This document shows, in pieces, positions 7,064 through 15,390 of a stretch of 44,816 bases of DNA. Both the position numbers and the translations under genes were made by a program. Source of the DNA: Gammaproteobacteria bacterium (GTDB taxonomy: Bacteria > Pseudomonadota > Gammaproteobacteria > GRL18); contig JADGEM010000039.1 in the NCBI GenBank assembly GCA_016744375.1, positions 1-44,816 of the forward strand, written 5' to 3'. The number at the start of each line of letters is the position of its first letter. The first letter of the stretch is position 1. The notes under the pieces were generated by a model. The model worked only from the letters and a program-made list of their open reading frames with translations, searched no databases and was not told where the DNA came from.

Positions 7064-9304
7064 TCAAAAGCTTAACTCCATTTTCTCTACCGTTTTCCAT
7101 GGCAGATTGGCAAATAAACTCCGGTTCTTTTCTAACACATGAATAAGCTCAGATAACTCTTTCTCTGGTGCATCAGAATCACTGAGCATCTGGTATATGG
7201 AGTGCACATAATCTTGTTGTTGATTGCCTATTGTTTGTAATTGACGAGATAATTTTTGTTGAAATTGTTCCCAGCCAACATTAATTTCATTAAGAAATTG
7301 TTGCTTGAGCTGGTGTTTTGAAAAATGCTTAATAATTGTATTACTTAATCGCTTTTCCCATGATGTGCCCATAAATGAACTCCCCAATGCTGCCCCAGCT
7401 ATAAGAAGCCCGGTTGCAAAAATACCTGGACCACCGATTGCGGCAACCGTGGTCACTGCAGTGGCTGTCATACTGCTGCTGAACCCCAGTGCTGCTGTAC
7501 TTTCTGCCAACACCAGATAACCTCCCCAGGCACCCAGTGTTGAGGCCCAGGCTGCCATTGGGGTGATTCCAGCCAGACTGGCCATACTGCCAAAAAAGAA
7601 TCCTCGTACGTTTAGGGGAATGGGCAAACTGATAGGGATTGATTGCTCGTTGAGGTTTAAGGAACTGTAACTGTCTTCAACCAGTTGTGTTAATAGCAAT
7701 GACTCCAATTGTGAATAGTAGGGGGTCAACAGCTGATCAATTTGCAGTTGGAGCAGGTTAAAGATAAAACCTGAGGCATAGAGTTTTGCATCCTGGCTAT
7801 CAGGAAATTGCTCCTGAATTATTTTTTCAATATTGTCTACAGAAACAATACTGTCATACAGGTGGTCAATGGCCTCAATACTTTCATTTTTTAGACGATT
7901 AATTTTACTGCTAAGACTGCTTTCCAGACGACTGATATTCTTTTGAACGGTTTGCTCTTCATGATTGAAAGACACATTAAATGAGTCAATGATGGTTTCT
8001 GAGCTTAGTTGACTGCTTTCATCCAGTAGAAGTTGCTCCAGTGTTTTACAGGTCTGCATTACCTGAGAATAACGCTGTTCGATGTCGCTTTGTAAGTGTG
8101 TCACTTCGTTATCCAACTGCTTTGCAAAGGCAATGGGTAAATCTTGAGAGAGTAATGTTTGTAAGTCTTTTTTTAATGCTTCACTGCGCTCAGATGTTTC
8201 TGACCAGAATGCAAAGCATCGATTGTGAAGTCTCGTGAAATCAATATTTGAATGACTGTTTTGAGTGCTTTCCAGTCGTTTCAGACCACACGAAATAATT
8301 TCCTGCATCTGTTGTTCCGATAAGGAGGGATCGGCATGGGTGGCAATGATATAGGCATTACCTAGAATTGGAAAATGATCATCCCAAGAACTCACGGGTG
8401 TCATCTCATTGAGCAGCTTGTTGATGCGGGTAATATCTGCAGAAGTCATAAATCCTTTACTGCTGGATGCGTAAATCAGAATATCTATATTGACATCGAG
8501 ATGCACTGTTTTTAAATCATCACTTTGCGAATGGAGATCGCCCGGCGCATCAATTATTGAACAGCCTTCAAGAATCGGAGCATTCAGAAATAACAAAACA
8601 CTACCGGCCTCCTGAGCCAGATCATTTTTATCAGACTCTTTATGACTGGGGAGAGGGTATTTATGCGAAGCCCACTCTTTTAAGGTCTGAGTATTGCCGG
8701 CCGTTATCTTATTCTTCTGGCAATGAGCTTCATCCTGCCAGCGACTCTGTTGAAACTTTTTGTTCATAATCCAGACATCTTCTGACATGAATTCAGGTTT
8801 ATCATTAATGTGATGGATTTGAATAATCAACCGTGTTTCAGGTTGATAACCTGTGGGTAGATAACGAGCGCCCAGTAAAGTATTAACCAGATGAGATTTT
8901 CCTGCATCAAAATGACCAGCCATAAGAATAGTGGGTTTTTTATGTGCATGATTCAGTAGCTGACAAAATCCTGTGCTATCAAGCAGACTCAATTGTTTAA
9001 TACGTTGATCAGTTTGTACCATATCCATAAAGGCACAGGCCAGATCAACTCGTTGATTTAATTCTGCCGGAGCTGCAGGGAGCTGCATTGCCGTCGGTGT
9101 TGTTTGCTGTACGGATAGTTGAATCGCTGTGGGTAAATCGAGCCCAATGGCTTCCAGATAATCATTGATCAGGCCGATTGGAACTGTATCTGGATTAGAT
9201 TCATAGCGGCTGATCTGGACCTGAGAAATAGACAGCCGTTTGGATAAACTGGTTTGTGTTAAACCAGCCTGTTCTCTTAAAGATTTTAAATCAAAAACGC
9301 TCAT
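7064..9304 (-). CDS. HTH-dynamin-like GTPase fusion
   Basis: 746 residues. Residues ~5-55 form an XRE/Cro-type helix-turn-helix (LREQAGLTQTSLSKRLSISQ, then ISRYESN). After a linker comes a dynamin-superfamily GTPase: G1 GHFDAGKS at 130-137, a G2 threonine near 157, G3 DAPG at ~255 and G4 THAD at ~325. A helical region then precedes a glycine/alanine-rich hydrophobic stretch (~560-640, likely membrane-inserting paddle or hairpin) and a C-terminal helical stalk. Bacterial dynamins remodel membranes or respond to membrane stress and phage. The DNA-binding head is unusual and suggests autoregulation or DNA-membrane tethering. The promoter region is shared with the divergent Fur-controlled operon. 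AAAGG precedes the ATG. Confidence 0.88.
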   Translation of the reverse strand: MSVFDLKSLREQAGLTQTSLSKRLSISQVQISRYESNPDTVPIGLINDYLEAIGLDLPTAIQLSVQQTTPTAMQLPAAPAELNQRVDLACAFMDMVQTDQRIKQLSLLDSTGFCQLLNHAHKKPTILMAGHFDAGKSHLVNTLLGARYLPTGYQPETRLIIQIHHINDKPEFMSEDVWIMNKKFQQSRWQDEAHCQKNKITAGNTQTLKEWASHKYPLPSHKESDKNDLAQEAGSVLLFLNAPILEGCSIIDAPGDLHSQSDDLKTVHLDVNIDILIYASSSKGFMTSADITRINKLLNEMTPVSSWDDHFPILGNAYIIATHADPSLSEQQMQEIISCGLKRLESTQNSHSNIDFTRLHNRCFAFWSETSERSEALKKDLQTLLSQDLPIAFAKQLDNEVTHLQSDIEQRYSQVMQTCKTLEQLLLDESSQLSSETIIDSFNVSFNHEEQTVQKNISRLESSLSSKINRLKNESIEAIDHLYDSIVSVDNIEKIIQEQFPDSQDAKLYASGFIFNLLQLQIDQLLTPYYSQLESLLLTQLVEDSYSSLNLNEQSIPISLPIPLNVRGFFFGSMASLAGITPMAAWASTLGAWGGYLVLAESTAALGFSSSMTATAVTTVAAIGGPGIFATGLLIAGAALGSSFMGTSWEKRLSNTIIKHFSKHQLKQQFLNEINVGWEQFQQKLSRQLQTIGNQQQDYVHSIYQMLSDSDAPEKELSELIHVLEKNRSLFANLPWKTVEKMELSF

Positions 9305-9449
9305 TGAAGACCTTTAAAAATGGATATGAAATTTTGAAACCGAGGCATTGATGGCCAGTATAGCGTTTTCTGAAGGCTATTATCAAATTTAAGGTGAAAT
9401 AAACTGTATTGATATACATCAATTAAATAAATATACATATATGTATAAT

Positions 9450-9468
9450 AATAATGATTATCAATATG
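9450..9468 (+). promoter_or_regulatory. Fur box before the cytochrome/reductase operon
   Basis: This 19-base site matches 15 of 19 positions of the Fur consensus GATAATGATAATCATTATC. It overlaps or immediately follows a TATAAT-like -10 (about 9444-9449) and lies 40 bases before the ATG of the b-type cytochrome. The position is suitable for repression by Fe-Fur. It is also between divergent genes, so it might affect the dynamin gene. Confidence 0.72.
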
Positions 9469-9508
9469 TTGTTGTAATGATTTGTATTATTGTTGTTGGA
9501 GGGTATTT

Positions 9509-10054
9509 ATGAGTTTTTTTAAGTTGACTATTGCCGATGATGCCATTGAGAAAAAAACACAAAGTTATCAGAATGTGACCAATTTTTTATCAGCATTTAT
9601 CATTAGCTTTACCGTCACTCTTGTGAGCGGTCTATGGTTTTTTGGTATTTCACATGAATTTAACTGGAATGCCTCACAGCTGATATTAATTCTTCATTTA
9701 TTAGGAGGTGGTTTGTCTTTTATGCTGTTTCTGGTTTATTTTTTTCTGCACCAGAAAGACAAAGAGCTTCAATGGTGGCGTTTTCTCATTCCCTGGCAGG
9801 TGAAACAGGAAAAAGATGAAACCCCGCTGCATCTGAGACAACGCAGGCTGGGAGTATATCTGACCTGGCTGTTGTTAATTATCTATATAAGCGGATTGAG
9901 TATTGCCTTGCCGGGCGCAGTTTTTTATTTGGGTTATCTGCATTTGTATTCTTTTGAGCAATTGATGTTGCTCAATAATATTCACCTCTGGGCCACTTTT
10001 ATTATGGTTCCGGTATTGCTGATGCACTTTTTATGGTCAGCAAAAAATAATTAA
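9509..10054 (+). CDS. Four-helix b-type membrane cytochrome
   Basis: 181 residues starting at the ATG preceded by GGAGGG (the frame also opens upstream at 9482). Four transmembrane helices are visible. Two helices carry spaced histidine pairs: H in LILHLLGGG with H in YFFLHQ, and H in NNIHLWATF with H in LLMHFLW. Such pairs are typical of two b haems stacked across a membrane, as in cytochrome b561 or the b-subunits of formate dehydrogenase and nitrate reductase. The likely role is to carry electrons across the inner membrane. It is the first gene of a Fur-box operon with a five-haem cytochrome c, a pseudopilin and a ferredoxin reductase. Haem binding is inferred, not proved. Confidence 0.75.
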   Translation: MSFFKLTIADDAIEKKTQSYQNVTNFLSAFIISFTVTLVSGLWFFGISHEFNWNASQLILILHLLGGGLSFMLFLVYFFLHQKDKELQWWRFLIPWQVKQEKDETPLHLRQRRLGVYLTWLLLIIYISGLSIALPGAVFYLGYLHLYSFEQLMLLNNIHLWATFIMVPVLLMHFLWSAKNN

Positions 10055-10098
10055 AACGAATATGCTTTATAAAAATGGGATAGTGAGAGGTTAAGTCA

Positions 10099-11751
10099 AT
10101 GAAAATTAATATGGTGATCACCAGACCTGTGTACAAGATGATTATTGTCACAGTGATCAGTTTGGTTGTTTTTGGTGTTTTAAGTGTGGCAGTTCCCTGG
10201 AAAGCCAGTAATGGTGAAGTTGTCGGAGAAGATTTGGAACATTATTCAATGCCCTGGACCAATAATAGCCCATTCTATCCTTCTGAATGGAAAACCAAAG
10301 ACGATAAATTAGTCAATTGGCGTGGTGTGCCATCGGCAACCTTTTGTGCTGAATGTCATGAAAAAGAATACAAAGAATGGGCCTCCTCCATACATGCAAT
10401 AACAGGCCCTGATGTGATTTATGAAAATGCTATTTCTGTAAATGAACTGGCCAGTACACATGGTGGTGAATTAGCGACTGAAAAAGTTCGCTGGTGTGAT
10501 GGCTGTCATGAGCCATTGGGGATTCTTGCCGGTGAAGGGACTCCGGTTCCACAGGTTGGGCCTAATGAGGCTTTAGAAGAAGGTGCTACCTGCATCGTTT
10601 GTCATACTGCTACGGAAGCAAGGCCTCTTATCGGTAATGGTGGTTTGACTCTTGATATTAATGAAATCAATCGCTATATGAGTCCAGCCATGATTCTTGC
10701 AGCACCAGAGGAACATGCAAGAGGAATGCAGGCTAAGAAACATAATCCGCTACTGGGGCAATCAGAGTTTTGCGGCAGTTGTCATACTGAAATTCGTCCC
10801 ACGCGAGTGAATGGTGATTTTCCTCTGCATTTTCAGGAAACATTTGATGAATGGCGTCTGAGTGACTATGCAGAAAATAATATCCAGTGTCAGGACTGTC
10901 ATATGAGTGATGAGCCTGCTCAATATGTTAAAGCGCTTAAACTGTGGAGCAAAGATGAAAGTGGGAAAAAGCCCAAACGTAAGGTATCACATCGATTTGT
11001 CGGCAACAACTATCTGCTGACTGATAATAGTCTTCCTGAAAGTGTACTCGTGGCTTTAAGAGGTGGCTGGGTACCCGGGCATAATGTTTTTCTCAGCTCT
11101 AAAGAGTGGATTGATGATTTGGGTAAGCAGAACTCAATGATAAAAGCACTGCTGCGGGAAGCAGCCGATGTAAAGATTAATACAGGACAGGCTATTGCAG
11201 GAGAAAAAACGAAAGTGGATGTGATTATAACTAATAGTGGTGCAGGTCATAATCTACCAACGGGGCCTTTGGATCAGCGACATATGTGGGTTGAGCTGAT
11301 AGTAAAAGATGCTGATGATAATGTCATTTATCATAATGGCTGGTTCAATGATAAAACAGGTGAAATTGATCCGGATGTAGTGGCTCTTTATCTTAAACAA
11401 CTCTGGGATGATAAGGGTAAATTAATTAATCGTCATATTTTATTTGATGTGAATCGGATGAATTATTTGCGTAAGCCAATACTAGCCAAAGAATCCGATA
11501 AGATATCGTATCAATTTGAAATTCCAGCCAATATAAAAGGGCCATTAAAAGTTGAGAGCAGGCTTTGGTATCGTCTGGCGTTACAGGAAATACTGGAGAA
11601 TGTGAAAGAGTTTCAGTCGCCTCCCATACCCGCTCTAGAGGGGTTTATTATTCCACCCGTGTTGATGGTAGAAAATAAAGCCAGTATTGTAATCAGTCAG
11701 CAAACTGTTAAAGCAGAGATTAAGCAAGAGGAGTCTGCCCATGTTTATTAA
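10099..11751 (+). CDS. Exported five-haem cytochrome c
   Basis: 550 residues. Residues ~11-32 form a signal peptide or N-terminal anchor. Five CxxCH motifs start at C83 (CAECH), C133 (CDGCH), C165 (CIVCH), C225 (CGSCH) and C264 (CQDCH), so five c haems are expected. The arrangement resembles the cytochrome c554 / multihaem family. Residues ~360-530 lack haem motifs and look like a beta-rich domain (NSGAGHNLPTGPLDQRHMWV). It probably shuttles electrons in the periplasm or, if exported further, at the cell surface. It is co-transcribed with the membrane cytochrome upstream and its 3' end overlaps the pseudopilin gene by 11 bases. Electron donor and acceptor are not known. Confidence 0.85.
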   Translation: MKINMVITRPVYKMIIVTVISLVVFGVLSVAVPWKASNGEVVGEDLEHYSMPWTNNSPFYPSEWKTKDDKLVNWRGVPSATFCAECHEKEYKEWASSIHAITGPDVIYENAISVNELASTHGGELATEKVRWCDGCHEPLGILAGEGTPVPQVGPNEALEEGATCIVCHTATEARPLIGNGGLTLDINEINRYMSPAMILAAPEEHARGMQAKKHNPLLGQSEFCGSCHTEIRPTRVNGDFPLHFQETFDEWRLSDYAENNIQCQDCHMSDEPAQYVKALKLWSKDESGKKPKRKVSHRFVGNNYLLTDNSLPESVLVALRGGWVPGHNVFLSSKEWIDDLGKQNSMIKALLREAADVKINTGQAIAGEKTKVDVIITNSGAGHNLPTGPLDQRHMWVELIVKDADDNVIYHNGWFNDKTGEIDPDVVALYLKQLWDDKGKLINRHILFDVNRMNYLRKPILAKESDKISYQFEIPANIKGPLKVESRLWYRLALQEILENVKEFQSPPIPALEGFIIPPVLMVENKASIVISQQTVKAEIKQEESAHVY

Positions 11752-12205
11752 ACCGGTATTGAATAAACTTTTATTAACCAGACAAAGAGGAATGAGTTTA
11801 ATTGAGATCATCGTCATACTTGCTTTTATCTGCGTTACCCTTGCTGTTGGAGTTAATATAGTCGGCGCTCAGGAGAGTGATGATGAAAAAATGATCAGAA
11901 AAGCGCGAGATGGTCTGATGCTAATCAATAATGGCATAGGGGCCTATGTTTTTGATACAGAAAAATCAATTCCTAAAACTCAACAGGAATTATCCATTTT
12001 AGTTGAAGAAGGTTATTTTGAATCATTACCAACCGATCCCTGGGGGCATGATTATCAATATCATAACCCGGCCATTCATAATACCGGAAGGGGCTATGAT
12101 CTCTATTCACTGGGACCTGATGGTATTGAGAGTGAGGATGATATTGTCAATTGGGATTTGTATGGAAAAAGGGCAGTTCGATATGCCCTGGCTCTGGAAA
12201 AATAA
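11741..12205 (+). CDS. GspG-like pseudopilin within the cytochrome operon
   Basis: 154 residues. A type III prepilin signal is clear: RQRG, then cleavage before M18, SLIE with Glu at +5 and a hydrophobic helix. The C-terminal part (LPTDPWGHDYQYHNPAIH, then YDLYSLGPDGIESEDDI) is the GspG (T2SSG) fold and carries the calcium-binding-type acidic tail. It overlaps the five-haem cytochrome by 11 bases, so the two are translationally coupled. A lone GspG inside an electron-transfer operon is unusual; it presumably uses a prepilin peptidase and assembly machine encoded elsewhere, for instance the cluster at 23-35 kb. Confidence 0.9.
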   Translation: MFIKPVLNKLLLTRQRGMSLIEIIVILAFICVTLAVGVNIVGAQESDDEKMIRKARDGLMLINNGIGAYVFDTEKSIPKTQQELSILVEEGYFESLPTDPWGHDYQYHNPAIHNTGRGYDLYSLGPDGIESEDDIVNWDLYGKRAVRYALALEK

Positions 12206-12224
12206 TGACAATAAAAGGTGATAA

Positions 12225-13298
12225 ATGTTTCAGGTAAAAACCAAACCGAATGAACAGCAATTTTCAGCCAAAGAGGGTGAAAGTATCCTTGAAGCAGCCA
12301 TCAGGCAAAAAGTAATGGTACCATATGGCTGTGGTAAAGGAGAGTGTGGAGCATGCAAAGTAATTGTCTCTCAGGGTGAGTATGAATATTTGCATGGTTA
12401 TAAACCAAAAGTACTCAGTCAGGAAGAATGCTCAGAAGGTGTTATGCTATGCTGCATGGCTAAAGCGATGTCTGACTTGGAAGTCATAATTCCTGAAAAT
12501 AGTGATTACCCTAAAATTGAAATCGAGACCTACCAGTCTCAAGTAAAAAAAATCAAACCATTAACTGATTCGGTCTATCAACTTATACTGGAGATTGATT
12601 CGGGTCAGTTTGATTATTACCCAGGGCAGTATATTGAAATTCTATTACCAGATGGTCACAAACGTGCCTATTCACTTGCCAGCCTAATCAAAAGAAATGA
12701 GGAAAATTTAACTCAGGAAGTTGAGTTACATATCAGACTTCATGAAAATGGATTATTTTCCAACTTATTAAAGCATGAAATTTCTGTGGGCGATCCTTTA
12801 TCCTTTGAGGGGCCTAAAGGTGGGTTTCTACTTAATCAGGACTTTAGTTCAAAAACCGTATTTGTTGCAGGTGGAACCGGCATCGTACCCATTAAACTGC
12901 TTCTGGACATCCGTTTAGATAAAGCAAAGAATGAAGACATTTATTTGTTCTGGGGTGTTAAGGATCAGCAAGAACTCTTTCATAATGATTATTTCAATAA
13001 ATTATATCAGGAAAATAGTAAGTTTCACTATATTCCCGTGCTGACGGAGCCTGATCTGAGGATGGGAAATTGGCGCGGGGCAACAGGTATTGTTTCAAAT
13101 AGTGTTGTTGAGGAAGTGCCTGATCTTGCAGGGAGTCAGGTTTATGCAGCAGGTCCTCAGGCAATGATTCAATCATGCCAGAATATTTTTCCCGCTTTTG
13201 GACTGGCTGAAGAAAATTTTTATATGGATATATTTCTACAGCCCGGGAAGGATTCCAGGAGAAAAAAGAAAAATTTTTTTCAGAAACTCTTTTCGTAA
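12225..13298 (+). CDS. Ferredoxin-FAD-NAD(P)H reductase
   Basis: 357 residues, cytosolic. The N-terminus is a plant-type [2Fe-2S] ferredoxin with C36, C41 and C44 (YGCGKGECGACK) and C76 or C77 (MLCCMAKA). Next is an FAD domain with RAYSLAS (~150) and a GPKGGF turn. The NAD(P)-binding domain has FVAGGTGIVPIKLLL and ends near the aromatic FYMDIFLQPG. This is the layout of phenol hydroxylase reductase and CDP-6-deoxy-glucoseen reductase-like proteins. In this operon its likely partner is the b-type cytochrome, passing electrons from NAD(P)H into the membrane. The last 15 residues are lysine/arginine-rich. No terminator was seen after it. Confidence 0.88.
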   Translation: MFQVKTKPNEQQFSAKEGESILEAAIRQKVMVPYGCGKGECGACKVIVSQGEYEYLHGYKPKVLSQEECSEGVMLCCMAKAMSDLEVIIPENSDYPKIEIETYQSQVKKIKPLTDSVYQLILEIDSGQFDYYPGQYIEILLPDGHKRAYSLASLIKRNEENLTQEVELHIRLHENGLFSNLLKHEISVGDPLSFEGPKGGFLLNQDFSSKTVFVAGGTGIVPIKLLLDIRLDKAKNEDIYLFWGVKDQQELFHNDYFNKLYQENSKFHYIPVLTEPDLRMGNWRGATGIVSNSVVEEVPDLAGSQVYAAGPQAMIQSCQNIFPAFGLAEENFYMDIFLQPGKDSRRKKKNFFQKLFS

Positions 13299-13340
13299 TA
13301 CCACAGATTATTTGATCCAAACAGAAAAATGAAAAAAGAC

Positions 13341-13381
13341 TTGAATTATTAAAAATTCAAAGTATAATGATAATCATTCTT
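13341..13381 (+). promoter_or_regulatory. Fur-controlled promoter of sRNA 1
   Basis: The -35 TTGAAT (13341-13346), 16-base spacer and -10 TATAAT (13363-13368) form a strong sigma70 promoter. A Fur box overlaps the -10 at 13363-13381 and matches 16 of 19 consensus positions. The same architecture recurs at 15075-15115 and 21017-21057, so these are duplicated promoters. Confidence 0.85.
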
Positions 13382-13604
13382 ATTTGAGTTGTTGCTCGGG
13401 ACCTCCACGTCTGAACAACAACTTACATAAGAACCCCCGAGGTTCCTGTCAGGGGATAAACCTTTGCAAAAAATGAGAGAGTAAGTGATAACTCCTACTT
13501 ATCCCAATAATGTACGTTTGTGAATCTTCTCCCTCATGCATGGATGCGATAATCCCTTGCAGGATGCTTAAGCCAGACCTTAAATTTAAGGTCTGGCTTT
13601 TTTA
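13375..13604 (+). ncRNA. Fur-regulated small RNA, copy 1
   Basis: About 229 nt from the predicted start to the U-tract; no Rfam family is recognised. It lies in the 461-base gap between the ferredoxin reductase and the MATE gene. A 5' hairpin (AGTTGTTG with CAACAACT) shows a loop with CCTCC. The 3' half shares blocks with copy 2: TCCCAATAATGTAC at 13502-13515, CCTCATGCATGGATGCG from 13532, CTTGCAGGATG from 13556, then the terminator stem. No convincing ORF is present. The layout (Fur promoter, CU-rich loop, rho-independent terminator) is that of RyhB/PrrF-type iron-sparing sRNAs, but the sequence is not obviously homologous. Start and exact size are inferred. Confidence 0.78.
13570..13604 (+). 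terminator. Rho-independent terminator of sRNA 1
   Basis: A perfect 30-base inverted repeat (AAGCCAGACCTTAAA and its complement) at 13570-13599 is followed by a T-run to 13603. The stem is strong for a terminator and is partly conserved in sRNA copy 2. Confidence 0.9.
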
Positions 13605-13759
13605 TTGGGTTCCTGTCTATAATTAAGCTATGTACCATCATTATAATAGACCAATTAATATTATTCATTTAGAGCCAGGGCTTGCCTTATTATGGGCAAA
13701 ATAGTTTTGAGCAAAGAATGTCTGTATAAAAACTGCTCTGCTTCCTCTCACCGATTCCA

Positions 13760-15049
13760 ATGAACCGGGAGATCTTACGGCTTGCTGTTCCAAATATACT
13801 GACTAATATCTCAGTTCCTTTACTTTCATCTGTTGATACAGCTCTGATGGGACATCTCTCTGCTTTGCACCTTGCTGCAGTGGGAATTTCTTCTATGGTC
13901 TTTAATCTCATATATTGGAATTTTGGCTTTTTACGTATGGGGACAACAGGCTTAACTGCCCAGGCTTTTGGTGAAAATGATCGGGGGAAAATAACAGCTA
14001 CTTTGGGCAGAGCATTGTTTTTATCCTTGCTGATTGCCTTGTTTCTAGTGATTACCCAGACCCCGGTTATAAAAGCGACAGCTTACTTGTTAAACATTGA
14101 TGCAATCACTTATCCTCTGGTCATAGAATACTTTGATATTCGAATATGGGCAGCACCGGCGACATTGGGTTTATATGTTATATTTGGCTGGTTTTTTGGT
14201 GTTCAAAATGCCGTCATTCCATTAATTCTGACTTTATTTATTAATGTTCTTAATATTGCTCTGAGTTATTATTTTGTCTATGGTTTAAAGCTTGATATAG
14301 CAGGGGCTGCCTATGGGACTCTGGTTGCTCAATATGCTGGTTTTATAGTGGGTTTGATTGTGTTATTCCAGTATGAAGATACACTTCAGAAAGTTTCTTA
14401 TGAGTCTATTTTAGACAAAATCCAACTCTCAAAATTTTTAAATATAAACAAAGATATTTTTTTCAGAACCGTAGCGCTTACTTTTGCCTTTGCATTTCTC
14501 TATGCACAGAGTGCTAAAGAGGGTGAAATAGCATTAGCTGTTACTGTGATATTATTGCAGTTCCTTTCCTGGGTCTCATACGGAATTGATGGTTTTGCAT
14601 TTGCTGCTGAGAGTCTGGTTGGAAAATACTATGGCGCTAAAGATTGGAATAAATTCTATCAGGCTATTCGCTTTTCTTTTTATTGGGGAAGTGGCTTGGC
14701 TGTGATTTATTTTTTACTTTATTATTTTGGCGGTCAATGGCTTGTGGCGCTTTATACCAATCAGGTAGTACTTATTAATGCTGTCAAACCTTATCTTATT
14801 TGGGTAACTATTATGATTTTTGCTGGAATGCCGGGTTTTATATGGGATGGTGTTTTTATTGGCATGACAGCCACCAGAGCAATGCTTTACAGTATCTTAT
14901 TTTCCTTGATGATATATATTGCACTTTTTTATACGATGCATAGCATTCATTCTCTCCATCTATCCTGGCTTAATTTTGTCCTTTTTTTATTTCTGCGGAG
15001 TGCGGTTCAGAGTTGGATGTTTTACCGCTACGGGAAAAATCTAAAGTAA
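13760..15049 (+). CDS. MATE family efflux transporter (DinF-like)
   Basis: 429 residues with about 12 transmembrane helices. Recognised by NREILRLAVPNILTNISVPLL and the TALMGHLSALHLAAVGISS segment at the N-terminus, then GTTGLTAQAFGENDR, which match the DinF branch of MATE proteins. These antiport cationic or other small compounds against H+ or Na+. The ATG lacks a clear Shine-Dalgarno. It sits exactly between the two related Fur-controlled sRNA genes. Whether it exports a siderophore-like compound is speculative, as no biosynthetic gene is nearby. Confidence 0.9.
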   Translation: MNREILRLAVPNILTNISVPLLSSVDTALMGHLSALHLAAVGISSMVFNLIYWNFGFLRMGTTGLTAQAFGENDRGKITATLGRALFLSLLIALFLVITQTPVIKATAYLLNIDAITYPLVIEYFDIRIWAAPATLGLYVIFGWFFGVQNAVIPLILTLFINVLNIALSYYFVYGLKLDIAGAAYGTLVAQYAGFIVGLIVLFQYEDTLQKVSYESILDKIQLSKFLNINKDIFFRTVALTFAFAFLYAQSAKEGEIALAVTVILLQFLSWVSYGIDGFAFAAESLVGKYYGAKDWNKFYQAIRFSFYWGSGLAVIYFLLYYFGGQWLVALYTNQVVLINAVKPYLIWVTIMIFAGMPGFIWDGVFIGMTATRAMLYSILFSLMIYIALFYTMHSIHSLHLSWLNFVLFLFLRSAVQSWMFYRYGKNLK

Positions 15050-15074
15050 ATTTATTACAGTCTGTAAAAAACAC

Positions 15075-15115
15075 TTGCAATTATTAATCTCCAAAGTATA
15101 ATGATAATCATTCCT
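15075..15115 (+). promoter_or_regulatory. Fur-controlled promoter of sRNA 2
   Basis: The -35 TTGCAA (15075-15080), 16-base spacer and -10 TATAAT (15097-15102) match sRNA 1 in spacing. A Fur box overlaps the -10 at 15097-15115 (15 of 19 consensus positions, identical to copy 1 over TATAATGATAATCATTC). Confidence 0.85.
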
Positions 15116-15330
15116 ATTAAGTGTTGTGTTTGTAAGCTCCTGGTTATAATTCACAATGTTAAAAGGGATAACTCTTAGGTGATACTTTTCTTAGAATATG
15201 AGGCGTAGTGTGCGTTCCGCAACATTGATCCCAATAATGTACCGCGCACATGAAAACCTCATGCATGGATGCGTTAAACTCTTGCAGGATGTTTAAGCCA
15301 GACACTTAAATCAGGTCTGGCTTTTTTTTT
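15109..15330 (+). ncRNA. Fur-regulated small RNA, copy 2
   Basis: About 220 nt, lying in the 341-base gap between the MATE and SPFH genes. It shares with copy 1 the promoter, ATCCCAATAATGTAC (15228-15242), CCTCATGCATGGATGCG (from 15258), CTTGCAGGATG (from 15281) and the terminator stem. The 5' hairpin has diverged (GTTGTG with CACAAT) but its loop still shows GCTCCT, so a CU-rich single-stranded segment is retained. A second stem pairs TGTGCG with CGCACA and places ACATT opposite AATGT. Two diverged copies in one locus recall the tandem PrrF1/PrrF2 of Pseudomonas; homology is not claimed. Confidence 0.78.
15295..15330 (+). terminator. Rho-independent terminator of sRNA 2
   Basis: AAGCCAGAC at 15295-15303 pairs with GTCTGGCTT at 15315-15323, followed by a run of T to 15330. 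The stem is shared with sRNA 1; the loop differs. Confidence 0.9.
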
Positions 15331-15390
15331 GCACTTAGTATTGTTATTAAACCGTTTATAATTAACATTGTCTGATGTAAGGGGATTATT

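Noticed and set aside
13536..15295. An 11-codon ORF (MHGC...) in frame in both sRNA copies (ATGCATGGATGC...TAA).
   Set aside because: The lengths match, but every difference between copies changes the amino acid and no Shine-Dalgarno precedes the ATG, so conservation is better explained by RNA function.
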